Source of the DNA: Cucumis sativus
Lineage: Eukaryota; Streptophyta; Magnoliopsida; Cucurbitales; Cucurbitaceae
Direction of reading: 5' to 3'
Assembly (NCBI RefSeq): GCF_000004075.3
Contig: NC_026658.2
Span: 2,418,001-2,482,000 of the forward strand
Length of the DNA stretch: 64,000 nucleotides
This document shows positions 10,884-21,802 of this stretch, piece by piece. Numbering within the stretch: the first letter of the stretch is position 1; each line of letters begins with the position of its first letter. The notes under the pieces are model-generated. The model saw nothing but the letters and a program-made list of their open reading frames with translations, was not told the DNA's origin and made no database searches. The position numbers and the translations under genes are program-made.

Positions 10884-11004
10884 ACCAAAATATATAGTAA
10901 ATGGGACTTTACAAATATGAACACACATAACATTCAAGGGATCTTTCAATCAAAAAATTCCTCGAAATTGCCAAAGTCTTCAGTTTTGGATGAGAAAAAA
11001 TGAG

Positions 11005-11011
11005 TATAAAT
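11005..11011 (+). promoter_or_regulatory. TATA box of secreted-peptide gene 3
   Basis: TATAAAT lies 92 bases before the ATG at 11097, at a position that would give a leader of about 60 bases. Confidence 0.45.
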
Positions 11012-11096
11012 ACATTAGACAAAGTTTGGAAGAGAAATATAAGTATTATATTGCAAATTAAATAGAATATAATCTTAGTTTAATTAGAAAGAAAAA

Positions 11097-11404
11097 ATGG
11101 TGCAGAAGAAGATTGCATTTTGTTGGGAAATAGTTATGTTGATTATTTTTATGCTTCTATTGGCTTCTTCAAGTGCCTCAAGAGATCTAACAAATCCCAA
11201 ACTTTGTAAGATATCATATTACTCTTCTAACATATTTATCACTTTATTTCTTCATTCTTATTTCTTTTTCCTCAAAGTTTGACAGTGTTAAATGATGATA
11301 TTTAAACTCCTTTTGTATAATTTTTTTTTGCAGACAACAAAGTTAGGAGGTTGTCATTTGATGATCCTCACGATGGTAACTACATACACAAAGGAGGATC
11401 ATGA
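11097..11404 (+). CDS. Small secreted peptide precursor 3 (two exons, diverged)
   Basis: Exons 11097-11205 and 11334-11404 (donor CTTT|GTAAGA, acceptor TTTGCAG) join in phase 1 to give 59 aa. Residues 1-28 (MVQKKIAFCWEIVMLIIFML then LLASSSAS) form a strong signal peptide. RDLTNPKLYNKVRRLS follows, then FDDPHDGNYIHKGGS to the end. The gene shares with genes 1 and 2 its size, strand, single phase-1 intron in the same place, an Arg-[Asn/Asp]-Leu just after the signal peptide, and an acidic stretch leading into P-[H/W]-D-G-N. The dibasic KVRR before the tail could be a processing site (inference). The sequence is otherwise very different, so common origin is likely but not proven. No known peptide-hormone motif is recognised. 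Confidence 0.65.
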
Positions 11405-12150
11405 TTATATAATAAGTAATTAATTATGTACCCATATTATGGTTATGTATTTTATTTTCTTGTTTCTTGTTTCTCGTTTTTCATATTTTATGTTTTCTAT
11501 GTGTGCTTAAATCCAACTATATACTATGGGTAATCATCCTCTTTGAATAATGCAATATTATGTTGTAAATTATACTTGTGATAGAATTATATAATATTAA
11601 ATTTTAAATTTATCGTTACCAATCGACCTATAAAAGAACATAAAATGTTTGTTTATAGAGACCTCAATATCTTAAAAGTCGATAGTATGTAACATATTAA
11701 TTTGAAGACTAGGTTTAAATATCAGTGGTATGACTATCTATTTTATTCAAAGTTTATGAATATTTTAAAATTAAATACAAAAATTTACGTCGGAAGCTTT
11801 TTAATTTGGAGAAAAACCACGGACAAGAAAGATAAATATTTCATTATGCAGAAGATTACTAGAATGATACATAATAATTTTCTCTCTTCTAGCCCTATTT
11901 ACAAAATCACTCTTTCAAAGCTATTGTTTCTCGCACTTTTCTCTCACTATCCCCACTAGATAATACAAAAGGAATTTAATTAGAGTTAACACACTAAATT
12001 AGCTTAAATTGTTTCTAGCTGAACAAATTCATGACTTTTCTAAACATTTTTTTTAATGTTAGATAACTGTGTTTTTAATATTTTGCCAAAAGACCCAACA
12101 CTCACCCATTCATTTTAAATTGAAATGATATGTAAAAATTTAATAGAAAG
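11405..12150. other. Intergenic, no gene seen
   Basis: 3' flank of peptide gene 3 followed by AT-rich DNA. The open frame at 11702-11959 has low-complexity, Lys/Ile/Phe-rich composition without motifs. Confidence 0.5.
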
Positions 12151-12151
12151 T

Positions 12152-12341
12152 GTTTAAAAATATATAGCAACATTTTAAAAAATTACAAATATAGTAAAAT
12201 CCATCAATGATAGACCAATATTTGTAATATAGTCTATCAGTGATAAACTTTTAATTTTGACAGATTTTGTTATATTTATATTATTTATAAAATATTATTA
12301 TAAATGGTAATGTTTTGAATATAATTGCTATATTTTTAAAT
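12152..12341. mobile_element. MITE with TATAGCAA inverted ends
   Basis: The left end TTTAAAAATATATAGCAA and, inverted, the right end TTTAAAAATATAGCAA flank about 190 bases. Internal motifs include ATCAATGATAGAC and TCTATCAGTGATA. A relative lies at 15895-16082 and a partial one at about 47175-47305. Confidence 0.6.
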
Positions 12342-12659
12342 GGTTTCTTTTTTCGGTTTCAAGTTTCTTTGAAAATTAAAGTTTTAGATTTAAAATAAAA
12401 CTAAAAATTGATAACAGTTATTGGAAATAGTTAGAAAAATAAGATGGAAAAAATTACTACATTCTTTATGAGTAATATTATGTGCAATTGGAACGATAAA
12501 ATAAAATAACCAATTTGTGTACCCAAATTTGGAGGTGTCAAAATCTTAAATGAATTTTTGTGGTTGAGTCTCCAATTTGTTGAAAGAAAATAATATTGTA
12601 TTAAATTCCTAGGAAATTTCATTTCAATGGGAGAAAAGCAAAGTCCAATTTCATAAAAT

Positions 12660-13840
12660 TGTTCTTTTTTCTATGTCCCCCAAAGCATATCAGTTATTGA
12701 ACTCTGAAATGATTTTGTGCCCTGTTCATTCAGAAATGCAATGAAATTGGCCTAAATGGGCTATGAAATTAAACTTCAATCAAAGAAACCCAATTATAAA
12801 ATGATAACAAGAAAGCATATCGAGAACAGTGACAAAATAAACAGAGCAACAACTAGCAACATCTTCCTACCATGCATCATACACCAATAATAAATAGTTG
12901 TACAATGTATAGAACAGATCATGTTCAAGTTATGTCACTGCACCTTTATATCAATTGTACGAAGAATGTCATCCAAGTACAATACAACATCTACTATTTA
13001 CTTCAATTGGTCAGCAGTATTTACAGTTAAACTAAATTCTCAAAGACATAAAGATCCCTTACCAGCAGTTATTTGCAAAGTTGAACATGTCATCATCTAA
13101 TCCCCAGCAGTTCCGGATCAAAATCTCCCTCGCAGCCAACATGTCATAAATAAAGCCCTTACACTTACTTTATCTCGCAATTGAGAATTTTGCAAATGCA
13201 GCCGCTCAAGAGCAGGGCAGGAGCTCAAATACTCATCCGGACCAGGATTTGCATCAATCCTCTGACACGACATGATGTTCAAAGTCTTCAGATTCTCGCA
13301 ATATGGAAGACCAGCCAGCCAGCCATCATCCATCCTATGATCACGAAGTGTCAATTCCTCCAACATTTGACAACACTGCCCAATGACTATAATCCCACCA
13401 AAACTCCCTTCACACCCACTAAGCTCAAGCTTCACCAATCTTCTACAGCCTCGAGCTACAATAGTCATCCCAATATCTGTCACCAAAGAGTTAAAGAACC
13501 CATCAACACTCCCAATTAACTTCAGTATTTGAAGATTCTCAAACGCAGCAATTCCTTGGAGAATGCAGTCACTGCACTTATGCAGTTCAAGTTCTTGCAA
13601 AAGCTCACATTCCTTAGCCACATTCAATAACCCCAACTCACTACCACCAATAACAAGCCCCAGTTTGCGCAAGTTTGGACAACCAGTGGCTAAAAGCTTC
13701 AACCCTCTATCAATCAACACATTTTCCAATACAACATTCTCACCAACATTCGAACAGAGCAAAAATCAAGGATCAATATGCATCGAAAGAAGAAACCCAA
13801 CACCCAGATACCAAATCCACTGGATTAAGATTAGGAAACC
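12660..13840 (-). pseudogene. Truncated F-box/LRR pseudogene (duplicate of the 23.4-24.4 kb gene)
   Basis: The block matches 22925-24170, including about 450 bases of intron. Coding homology runs from 13840 down to about 13065. The longest open part is 13762-13118 (214 codons, LRRs only, for example [20 protein letters not shown]). It is broken in several ways. About 35 bases present in the intact gene are missing near 13790 (between CATCGAAAG and AAGAAACCC on the plus strand). One base is lost near 13136, so TCGAAREIL becomes TCWLRGRF and then stop. The F-box and first LRRs are cut off at 13841. No exon 2 partner is present. Expression as a functional SCF adaptor is therefore unlikely. Confidence 0.85.
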
Positions 13841-14151
13841 TGGAATTTGTCCCACATCGGATAAAAAAGAAAGGGAATTACTTAATAAATAGGTTTTATC
13901 AAAAGTCATTATTGCCGTGGGATAGAGTGATCGGGTCAAAGCTTCTACTAGAAGTTAAACTCAGGAAAGTCCTCGGGCCGTCACCCGTAGAAATACGGAT
14001 TCGGTAACGAATTCAGCCTTGTGAGCCCATTGGGTGCTGAGACACGTGTGGAGCATTAAAGCCCAATGGGCCAAAGGTTAATTGGCCAAATTAACAGTTA
14101 TTCACTCAGCCCCTTTGGGGCTACAGAACGGGGCTTACTTCTCACGGCACA
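13841..14151. mobile_element. Possible solo LTR or TRIM-like remnant at the pseudogene breakpoint
   Basis: At the point where F-box homology stops, the sequence begins TGGAATTTGTCCCACATCGG and about 310 bases later reads CTCACGGCACA, so it starts TG and ends CA. TCCCACATCGG near the start, GC-richer composition and CCCAATGGGC motifs are typical of small plant LTR elements. I do not see a clear target-site duplication, and no internal domain or second LTR is present, so the call is tentative. Confidence 0.35.
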
Positions 14152-14300
14152 ATTTTTTTCCCCCTCCTTGATAACTAGTTAAATTTCAGTGAGTGATACG
14201 AATTTAGAAGAGATATATATTATTGAGATTGATATGGATTTATATATGATATGGAAAGTGAGACAATAGAGAGGTGAATAATTTAGGAATAATAATGACA

Positions 14301-15431
14301 TCAAATTTCACCATCCCACAAATCTTGAATAGTTTTGTATGGGCTTGTTGTGTCATTTACAAAATATTCTCCCCTCATAATCTTTTTCTCTTCTAATTTC
14401 TCAATTTCCAAGCAATCTTGATCGTCCAATTTGAGATCAAGGGCTCCAAAATTCTCTCTAAGACGATCTTCATTGAAGCTCTTCACTATCACACTTGATC
14501 CTTTCAACAGTCCCCATTGTAGAGCAACCTTCAACATTCATAAAGAAATAAACAATCATTAATCCAAAAGCTTAGGGGACAAAAGAAATAATAATGAATT
14601 AAGGGTGTATTTGGTTTTTGAAAAGAAAAGAAAACCTGAGGTGGAGTTGCATTGTGTTTGAGAGCAATTGATTTGATGATTGGATTCTCAATCACAGCCG
14701 TTGATCCCCATGCATTACCTGGCCCTCCCAACGGTGAATATGCACTCACGTGGATTTTACGCTCTTCACAATACTCTCTTAGCTTTTTTTGCCTCCACAT
14801 TGGATGCATCTCCACCTATATATTATCATTCATTTCAAAACAAAACTACACATATATGTAACATTGTTTTTCTTCATTCCTAACTTATTAGGGTTTTACT
14901 AGTTTAGGCAACCGGGTGCTCACAAGCCAAAACCTCGGTCCAATCCATGAAGCTTTTGTATTGGTTCGATTAGGGTTTCAAAATTGTAAGAGAATTAGAT
15001 CTTTTTAAGTTTATGGTTTAATTTTGCACAATTTGAAGTTTGCATCTACAATCTACAACCAAAGAGAATCGTTTTTAGTATATAGAAAATCGAAAACAAA
15101 ATTATATATTTGTGATTCAATTTGGCATGAAATATATATATCCAAATCGAACTAATATGAACCTCTAAGTTTAACGGAATAATATAGGAGGATAAATGAT
15201 TGAACCATCTTCTTCGATCTTAAAAAAGATAATAAATATATTTTTACTCGTTGATTAGATTAATTTTGAATCAACGCTATCCAAAAAAGTTGTTTCTTTT
15301 TTTTTTTCTCTAAAACATTGTTCTATTAAGAATTGAGATAGTATTTCCCTTCTATTATGAATTCACCACTATACATATTTTTTAGAATAAAAACAAATTA
15401 AAAGACATAACCAAGAGATAGTTCTTTGCAA

Positions 15432-15467
<36 letters not shown>

Positions 15468-17394
15468 GGCCTCCATGATGTTATTAATAGTATGATACAT
15501 TAATTAGTCCGTCACATTATTTTATTAAAATAAAATGACATCAACTTATTTTCCTTCTAAAGTCAAAATAATGTTATTATAATTTCTATGGTTGATGATT
15601 TAATCTCTCACTTATTATGCTATTATGTGCCAAATATGTAATAATACCTTCCTACAAATTTTAAAGACTCACAATATCTAAATAATTTGCTAGATATAGT
15701 AATTAATTTGCATCTCAAATTTTAATATGCTAGCTACCTGGCTTCTATATATATATACTAAACTTAAATGGTTGACTTTTTATTATATATATATGTATGC
15801 TTTCTTCAAATGATATCAATATAGTAGATTGATTATAGATTTTAATCCTTAATACTCCAATTTTAATTTCAAAAGTGGAAGGTATCAAACTTTTTTAAAA
15901 AAATATAGCAAAATTAACTAAAATATTTATAAATTATAGCGAAAGTTCATAATTACTGGTAGACTCTAATAGATTTCTATTTGTCAATAATATTAAATAA
16001 ACACTAATAAACAGTGTCTATCATAGATAGAATCGATATTTTTTTTATAATTTATAAATATTTTCAACAGTTTTGCTATTACTTACTTTCTTGTTGATTG
16101 TAAAATGATTTTATAAACTTTTTTAAGTCTGTCGAGCCAAAACAAGAGTTAACCCTAGTTTTCTTTTTACAATATTTTTTTTAAGTGTAATATATACTTA
16201 ATAAACTATTTACTAGTTGGGGGTGGTAATAAGAGGTTTATATATCTTCAAACTTTCCTAATTCCTTTTCCATATACTATAAAATACATATTAATTAATT
16301 AATTGTTTGAAAATTGTTTGAGAAGTGGATTAAAGAAATGTATTAGAGCATACCAACAACTAATTAAGTTTCCTTGATAACTATTTAGTTTTTATTTTCT
16401 ATTTTTTATTTTAAAATTTTACATTTAATTACTTCTTTTTAACAGTTTCTATATCACCATCTTCATCTTTTCTAACTAAACAATTGAGATTATTTTTGGC
16501 AAACCTAAATAACATTAATAGAAGTGAGAGAGAGAGAGAGAGAGAGAGAGAATTGAACCTGATTAACAGCTGGAGGAATGGTAGCAAATTGCAAAAGAGA
16601 GTCAAGTTTTTTGGTGGAGAAATTGCTTACACCAATGCATCTACACAAACCCAACTCTAAGCATTTTTCCATTCCTTTCCAAGTGCTTTCAAGATCCAAA
16701 GTTTCCTCAAAATCACTTTCCTTGGGAACTGGATAACATGCCCATGGCTTCAATTTGAATGGCCAATGCACTAAATACATATCCAAGTATTCCATTCCCA
16801 TGTTCCTATATAAACACATATAATACACACACAAAATATTACCAATAATCCATGGCTAAAACCAAACACAAAACCCAAAAATTTAAATCATATATTTTGA
16901 TACAACCAAAAAATTTATACGGATAAATAAGTAAATTTTATCCTATATATATAACATCTCTATTGATTTAAAACATTCTTTTAAAAAATTAGGGTTTCAC
17001 CTTCATACATACATATATGAATGAATATTAATAATTGTGTTATCGTGTCGTGGTCAAATAAGTCTTTCTCCGTTGAATTTTCATGAATAGGGTTCAACCC
17101 CAAAGAAAAAAAAGGAAGTTTGAAATTTCATACTTACATGTTAATTATTGTGGTAAGGCTATATATATATAACAATACCTTAGTGTTGTTTTCAATGCTG
17201 AAACAGGATCATGATGGTCACTTCCCCATACTTTTGAGGTAAGAAAAATGTCTTCTCTCCCCAAAGTTCTATAATTCAAAAACTCATCATTAAGAGCTTT
17301 GCCAACAGCCCCTTCTGATCCATATATAGTTGCTGTATCAAAATGCCTATAACCCATCTGCAAAAATCAAAATCAAAATAAAAACCAAAACATA

Positions 17395-17435
<41 letters not shown>

Positions 17436-17588
17436 AGAGAGTTTAGAAGTACAAATGATCCATACTTTGATGGCCATATGAACAGCTGATTCAATGGCAT
17501 TAGGGTCAATTTGATAAGCAAAAGTTCCAAATCCAAAAATTGGAAGCTTTACTCCACAATTCAAATTGATCACTTGATTTGATCTCAT
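14301..17588 (-). CDS. Aldo-keto reductase, AKR4 type (codeinone/methylecgonone reductase-like)
   Basis: Five exons: 17588-17466, 17357-17179, 16805-16559, 14815-14636 and 14528-14301. All introns are GT-AG, and the exons join to 318 aa, a full-length size for plant AKR4 enzymes. Known: these NADPH-dependent enzymes reduce ketones and aldehydes in specialised metabolism or detoxification in the cytosol. Seen: the catalytic tetrad is present: Asp and Tyr in HFDTATIYGSE, Lys in LTSKVWGSDHH and His in DMYLVHWP. The family motifs CIGVSNFS and SAYSPLGGPG and the NADP-binding SVIVKSFNEDRLREN (KSFN, often xPKS-x in the family) are also present. The C terminus ends DLWDGEI. The closest named groups are codeinone reductase-like, methylecgonone reductase-like or deoxymugineic acid synthase-like; the substrate cannot be told from sequence alone. 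A TATA box is at 17641-17650. (CT)n tracts follow the donors of introns 1 and 3. Confidence 0.92.
15433..15462. repeat. (TA)15 microsatellite
   Basis: Thirty bases of alternating TA in intron 3 of the reductase gene. Confidence 0.95.
15895..16082. mobile_element. MITE in reductase intron 3
   Basis: The left arm ATAGCAAAATTAACTAAAAT continues into ATTTATAAATTATAG. The right arm, inverted, is AATAGCAAAACTGTTGAAAA continuing into TATTTATAAATTATAA. The inverted repeats are about 35 bases and well paired. Internal GTCTATCATAGATAGAA matches the family at 12152-12341. Confidence 0.65.
16526..16551. repeat. (GA)13 microsatellite at reductase intron 3 donor
   Basis: On the sense (minus) strand this is (CT)13, starting seven bases after the GT donor that follows exon 3. 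Confidence 0.95.
17392..17434. repeat. (TA)n(GA)n compound microsatellite in reductase intron 1
   Basis: TA repeats at 17393-17410 run into GA repeats at 17411-17434. On the sense strand the CT tract begins about 30 bases after the exon-1 donor. Confidence 0.95.
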
Positions 17589-17640
17589 AATTTTTTCTCT
17601 CTAAATTAAAATTTATGTAAATAATAATAATAATTTGGAG

Positions 17641-17650
17641 TATTTATATA
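17641..17650 (-). promoter_or_regulatory. TATA box of the aldo-keto reductase gene
   Basis: TATATAAATA on the minus strand lies about 55 bases before the ATG at 17588, which fits a short leader. Confidence 0.5.
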
Positions 17651-17659
17651 AGAGAGGAA

Positions 17660-20600
17660 GGTGATGAAGTCAACCTTTTGTTAACTGTCTCCTAACAGGA
17701 CATTACAGCTTATGATGAATGAATCATTGATGTTGGTGTTTAAAAAGTTTTAAAAAATGTTTACTAATTAATTAATCTTTTTGTGGGATCTATAATATAT
17801 ATTTATATATCCATGTTTTATGGAACACCCTTGGATTGGCCATTTTTATCTTGTTCATCCAAGGGATAGGATAATTACTTTCATTTTGTATTATGTTTAT
17901 TAATTTCTCTCCTCCTAAGGTGTCATGGAATTTTCTTAGAAATAAGTCAACAAGTTGGTTATACTTAATAATGAAACATTTAATTTGAAGAATATAATGG
18001 CACTTAACACCTATCATCATCTTCCTACCCTTCCCTCTCTCGTTTTATTTAATATATACCAACATTAATGATCATTATTTGGTTTTGAAATTAACAACAC
18101 TATATGTGTTTATTAAGAAATTGTTTTAAATGAAAAAAAAAAAAAAAAACTAATAAAGAGATGAGTTTTTTTAACAATAATTCAAAAACAAATTATTCAC
18201 GCTTTAAAGGAAAAACTAAACAAATCATATGGTAAAATAATTAACCATTCAAATTAAGTATGACCTCTTTAGTGTTCAACATTAAACTCTTGGTTCCTAT
18301 CATCTTTTAACGTCGGATATTAACTGACATTAAAGCAAATTTTGTACAAATATTCACTATTGTCCATCTTCAACAAAATTAATAATAATAATAAGTTGTG
18401 TAGTTTATATTTAAGTTTGAATATATTCTCAAATATTTAATTTAAAAATATAAATAATTTTGGACAAAATTAGGATTAAGGAATATTTTAAACCGTTTTT
18501 ATCAAAACAATTTAAATAAAATGAGGTTTTTTAAAATATATATTTTTTTCAACGAATGCTAATCAACCCTTCAATAAGTCCAAGTGATTATTTTATAAAC
18601 ACTTTGGTTCGTTTAGTCTAATGGTTAGGTTCTTTTTCTTTTCCTCCAAAAATCATTCAGCTATCCAAAATGATATTTTTAAATATGTATAGTTTTTTAA
18701 AAATAGAAGCAAAAGAGAAATTATGTTTTTCAAAATATATATATATAGCTCCCAAATCTACAATTGATTTTCCTTTTTAAAGGATCTAGAATTGATATTT
18801 AAGATACTTCAATGTCAAATTTTAATTATATTAAGAAAGTTGTGATCTAGGGTGTTGACTTCTCTATTAATACACATTAAATATAAAATAAAATCTTAAA
18901 TTTTGCTTTGACTAATATTCAAGTCAACGTTTACTTAATTTTCTTTCTATGAAACAAATAAAACAAAATGGGATTATTACTTTAACCTCAATTTATATAC
19001 CAAAGCCTTAGCTTAGACATCCACTTTGCAATAAGAAATATTAATCCACAGCCTACCAAACACATTTGAGCTGTTTTTGTTGGCTTCATGCATACATATA
19101 TTGAGGAAATCTTCTTGTTAAATCAAAAATATATCTCTTTCCCTATTTTATGCACCACCCTATGGTCTTCTTTGTTAAAATATAATATATTGAAAAGTTG
19201 CAATCGTGACTATATCTCAACTTGTTGGGTAACGTTGGTTTAGTAGTCTCACTCGATCAAACATCTAAACTATAGTCATCATATATATCTCATCCTAACA
19301 ACGATATTTTCTTTACGAGTATACATCACTTTCTTAGATGGAAGGTTTAAATTCCTTTACCACGTAATACTTCAACACAAATTGAAATGTTGTGTGATGA
19401 TGATATAAGACAAGAGAATTTAATTTCATAATTTAAAAATGGTTGAATATGATAGAAAATGAATGGAGAAGATGACTTATAAACTTGAAAAGCCAACTAA
19501 TAGATACAAAATCATGTAAAGTTGAATGAGCTGTTGGACACTTTTTGATGAACTATTAGATGCTTTTTAGAGTTTTACTTTACCTATTGGACACAATGTA
19601 TTTGTATAACCTTTAGATTTAAATATGTAATTTAATCCATTTTCAAAACATAAATTAATTAATTAATATTACATTTTGTTAATTAAAATTCACTTTTTAG
19701 TGATTAAAGTTTGATAGAAGTAACAATTTAGTGCACATGTACTTTAAATTTCGTAATTATTCAGTACTTGTTGTAGGAATGAGTGTGAAACTTAATAAAG
19801 CAACAAATTAATTAGAATTCGATAATTTTATAAAATTATATAACAGTAAAAATTGATATCAAATTTTGATTATTTTGTATGTTTGGGATTAAATTGTTAT
19901 AAATTTGAAAGCTAAAATTATCAATTACCAAAATTTAGAAACTAAATTGATACAAAATTAAAAGTTCACGAATTAAATCGTTACAAATCAATATTTAGAA
20001 ACTAAACGGTGACTTTGAATATGAAACTTTTAAGACTAAAAATGTCTTTTTAACTTTAGTTGAACTTAGAAGTCAAATATAAGAACGATTATTGAGCATA
20101 ATTCTAAAGAAATGTTAGGGTTAAATCTCAATACTTTTATTATTTTCCAAATTCATATTAAACGTTTCACATATGTTTTGATAAATTATTCAAAGAAGTC
20201 GCCATTACAGATATATCTAGATAGTTTTCTTTTACGGTTAAAATCTATTTTTCTAGAACTACGGTCATTTTTATATCTAGTAGTTATTAGTTAGAAAGGA
20301 TCCAAGCAAGCAAATTCTTAAATGTTATAAAATAGTTAATTAAAACAGACAGATTTGAATAATTTTATAATGAAACGTTATACATACCCTAATAATATAT
20401 CAATTTTAATTTTGGATATCATTTGTAAGTATACGTATAATGATATTGTGTAATTTAAAAACACATGGAGACAGTGGTTTGAAAAGTTAAGATCATATAA
20501 TTAAGACATTAAAAAAACCTGTTAGGAACATGCTGGCCAAATTAATGATTAAGCTAAGATAAGTTCAATTAGTGCAATCATTAAGCACAAGAAGACACCA

Positions 20601-21780
20601 TTAAACTAAATATGCCTTGCATGGCAGACAAAAATAATAATAACAATAATTATATTAATCATAACAATAATAATTTTACTAGCAATTAATTGCTATGTTT
20701 AAACATGTTCTCCCTTTGAGCCTCACAAACTCACATGTCATATATAAATTATCCTCTTTCATTTTGACTATATATATTATGTTAATTATGCAGCTGTATG
20801 GAGAAATTAGATCTTTATTAAGAAAATAAGGTTGTTTAATCAAATATCAAACAATATTAATAAATAAATTATTGTTGGATTTTAAATCTAAATTCTTGGT
20901 AATTAATTCGAAACATGAATGAATTTTGGGTCTCTTTGTTTAAAGTTTTGTGACAATTTCTCAGCAGTTCTTTAAACACTTTCTCAAAAGAGTTTAAATC
21001 AAATTAATCTTTTTTATCTATTTACATAACTTTCATACACTAACTCGACATAAAACTCGAGATAAAGCTGCCAAAATGCACTTCACTTAAAGGCTATTGA
21101 CATAACCAAATAACCTTCCATTCTAGAAGCAGGTTTGATCCTCGTCTCTACAATTGTTCGACTAAGACAGGCATCAAGTTATCAATAACTTCTTGTAAAG
21201 TTCTCGACATTCCAACTATCCTTCTATAATTTACCAAAAAACTTGGAATGAAGTAAACAGGGAGATTCTTTCAAACGTCCAACCACTTAGTCTCATAATT
21301 CTAAACTCATGTAACAAGATGTACCCAGACCACCTAGAATAAGCAAACTTCTTTAGCTACTCTTAGCAATTGCTGACCAACTTCCAAGAATTCAAACAGA
21401 ATATCAAAAGTTATCTAACACCAAAACGAAGGCCAAGGTCTATGTTCAAAGGATCAATCCATTGCATTTGTGCATTTCCCTACTAGAAGAACAATTCTTT
21501 ACAATTCAAATAATCCCAAGTACAATAATTGGCATTTAACATTGCTAAATCATTTAATAATGTAGCTAAACTTTACTATGCTCTTGGAAAATCAAAGTTC
21601 TAGCAAATAGGTGAACTGGGTCAGGTTAGTTTCTAAGTGATCTGAAACTAAAATGTACTTTAATTTCTTTTATTGAACATCTAATCTAACCACCTATCTT
21701 CATTATATAAACCACTATGCTATGTATGTTTGAGCTAACAATTGACAGTTTGCAACATGGACATTCTAAGCACACCATGT
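17660..21780. other. Intergenic, 4.1 kb, no gene seen
   Basis: AT-rich DNA with poly-A/T runs and scattered short frames lacking motifs. Around 21080-21190 there is a SINE-like B-box match (AGGTTTGATCCTC). A stretch at about 18605 resembles the 5' part of a tRNA A-box region (TTAGTCTAATGGTTAGG) but has no 3' half. Nothing else is supportable. Confidence 0.5.
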
Positions 21781-21802
21781 AGCAAGTTCAATCTCATATT
21801 TG

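Noticed and set aside
13181-14007. Plus-strand open frames over the F-box pseudogene
   Set aside because: They are antisense shadows of LRR coding sequence; equivalent frames exist opposite the intact copies at 23494-24432 and 27305-27715.
18600-18680. tRNA-like sequence (TTAGTCTAATGGTTAGG)
   Set aside because: Looks like a D-arm region, but no B box, anticodon stem or acceptor pairing follows.
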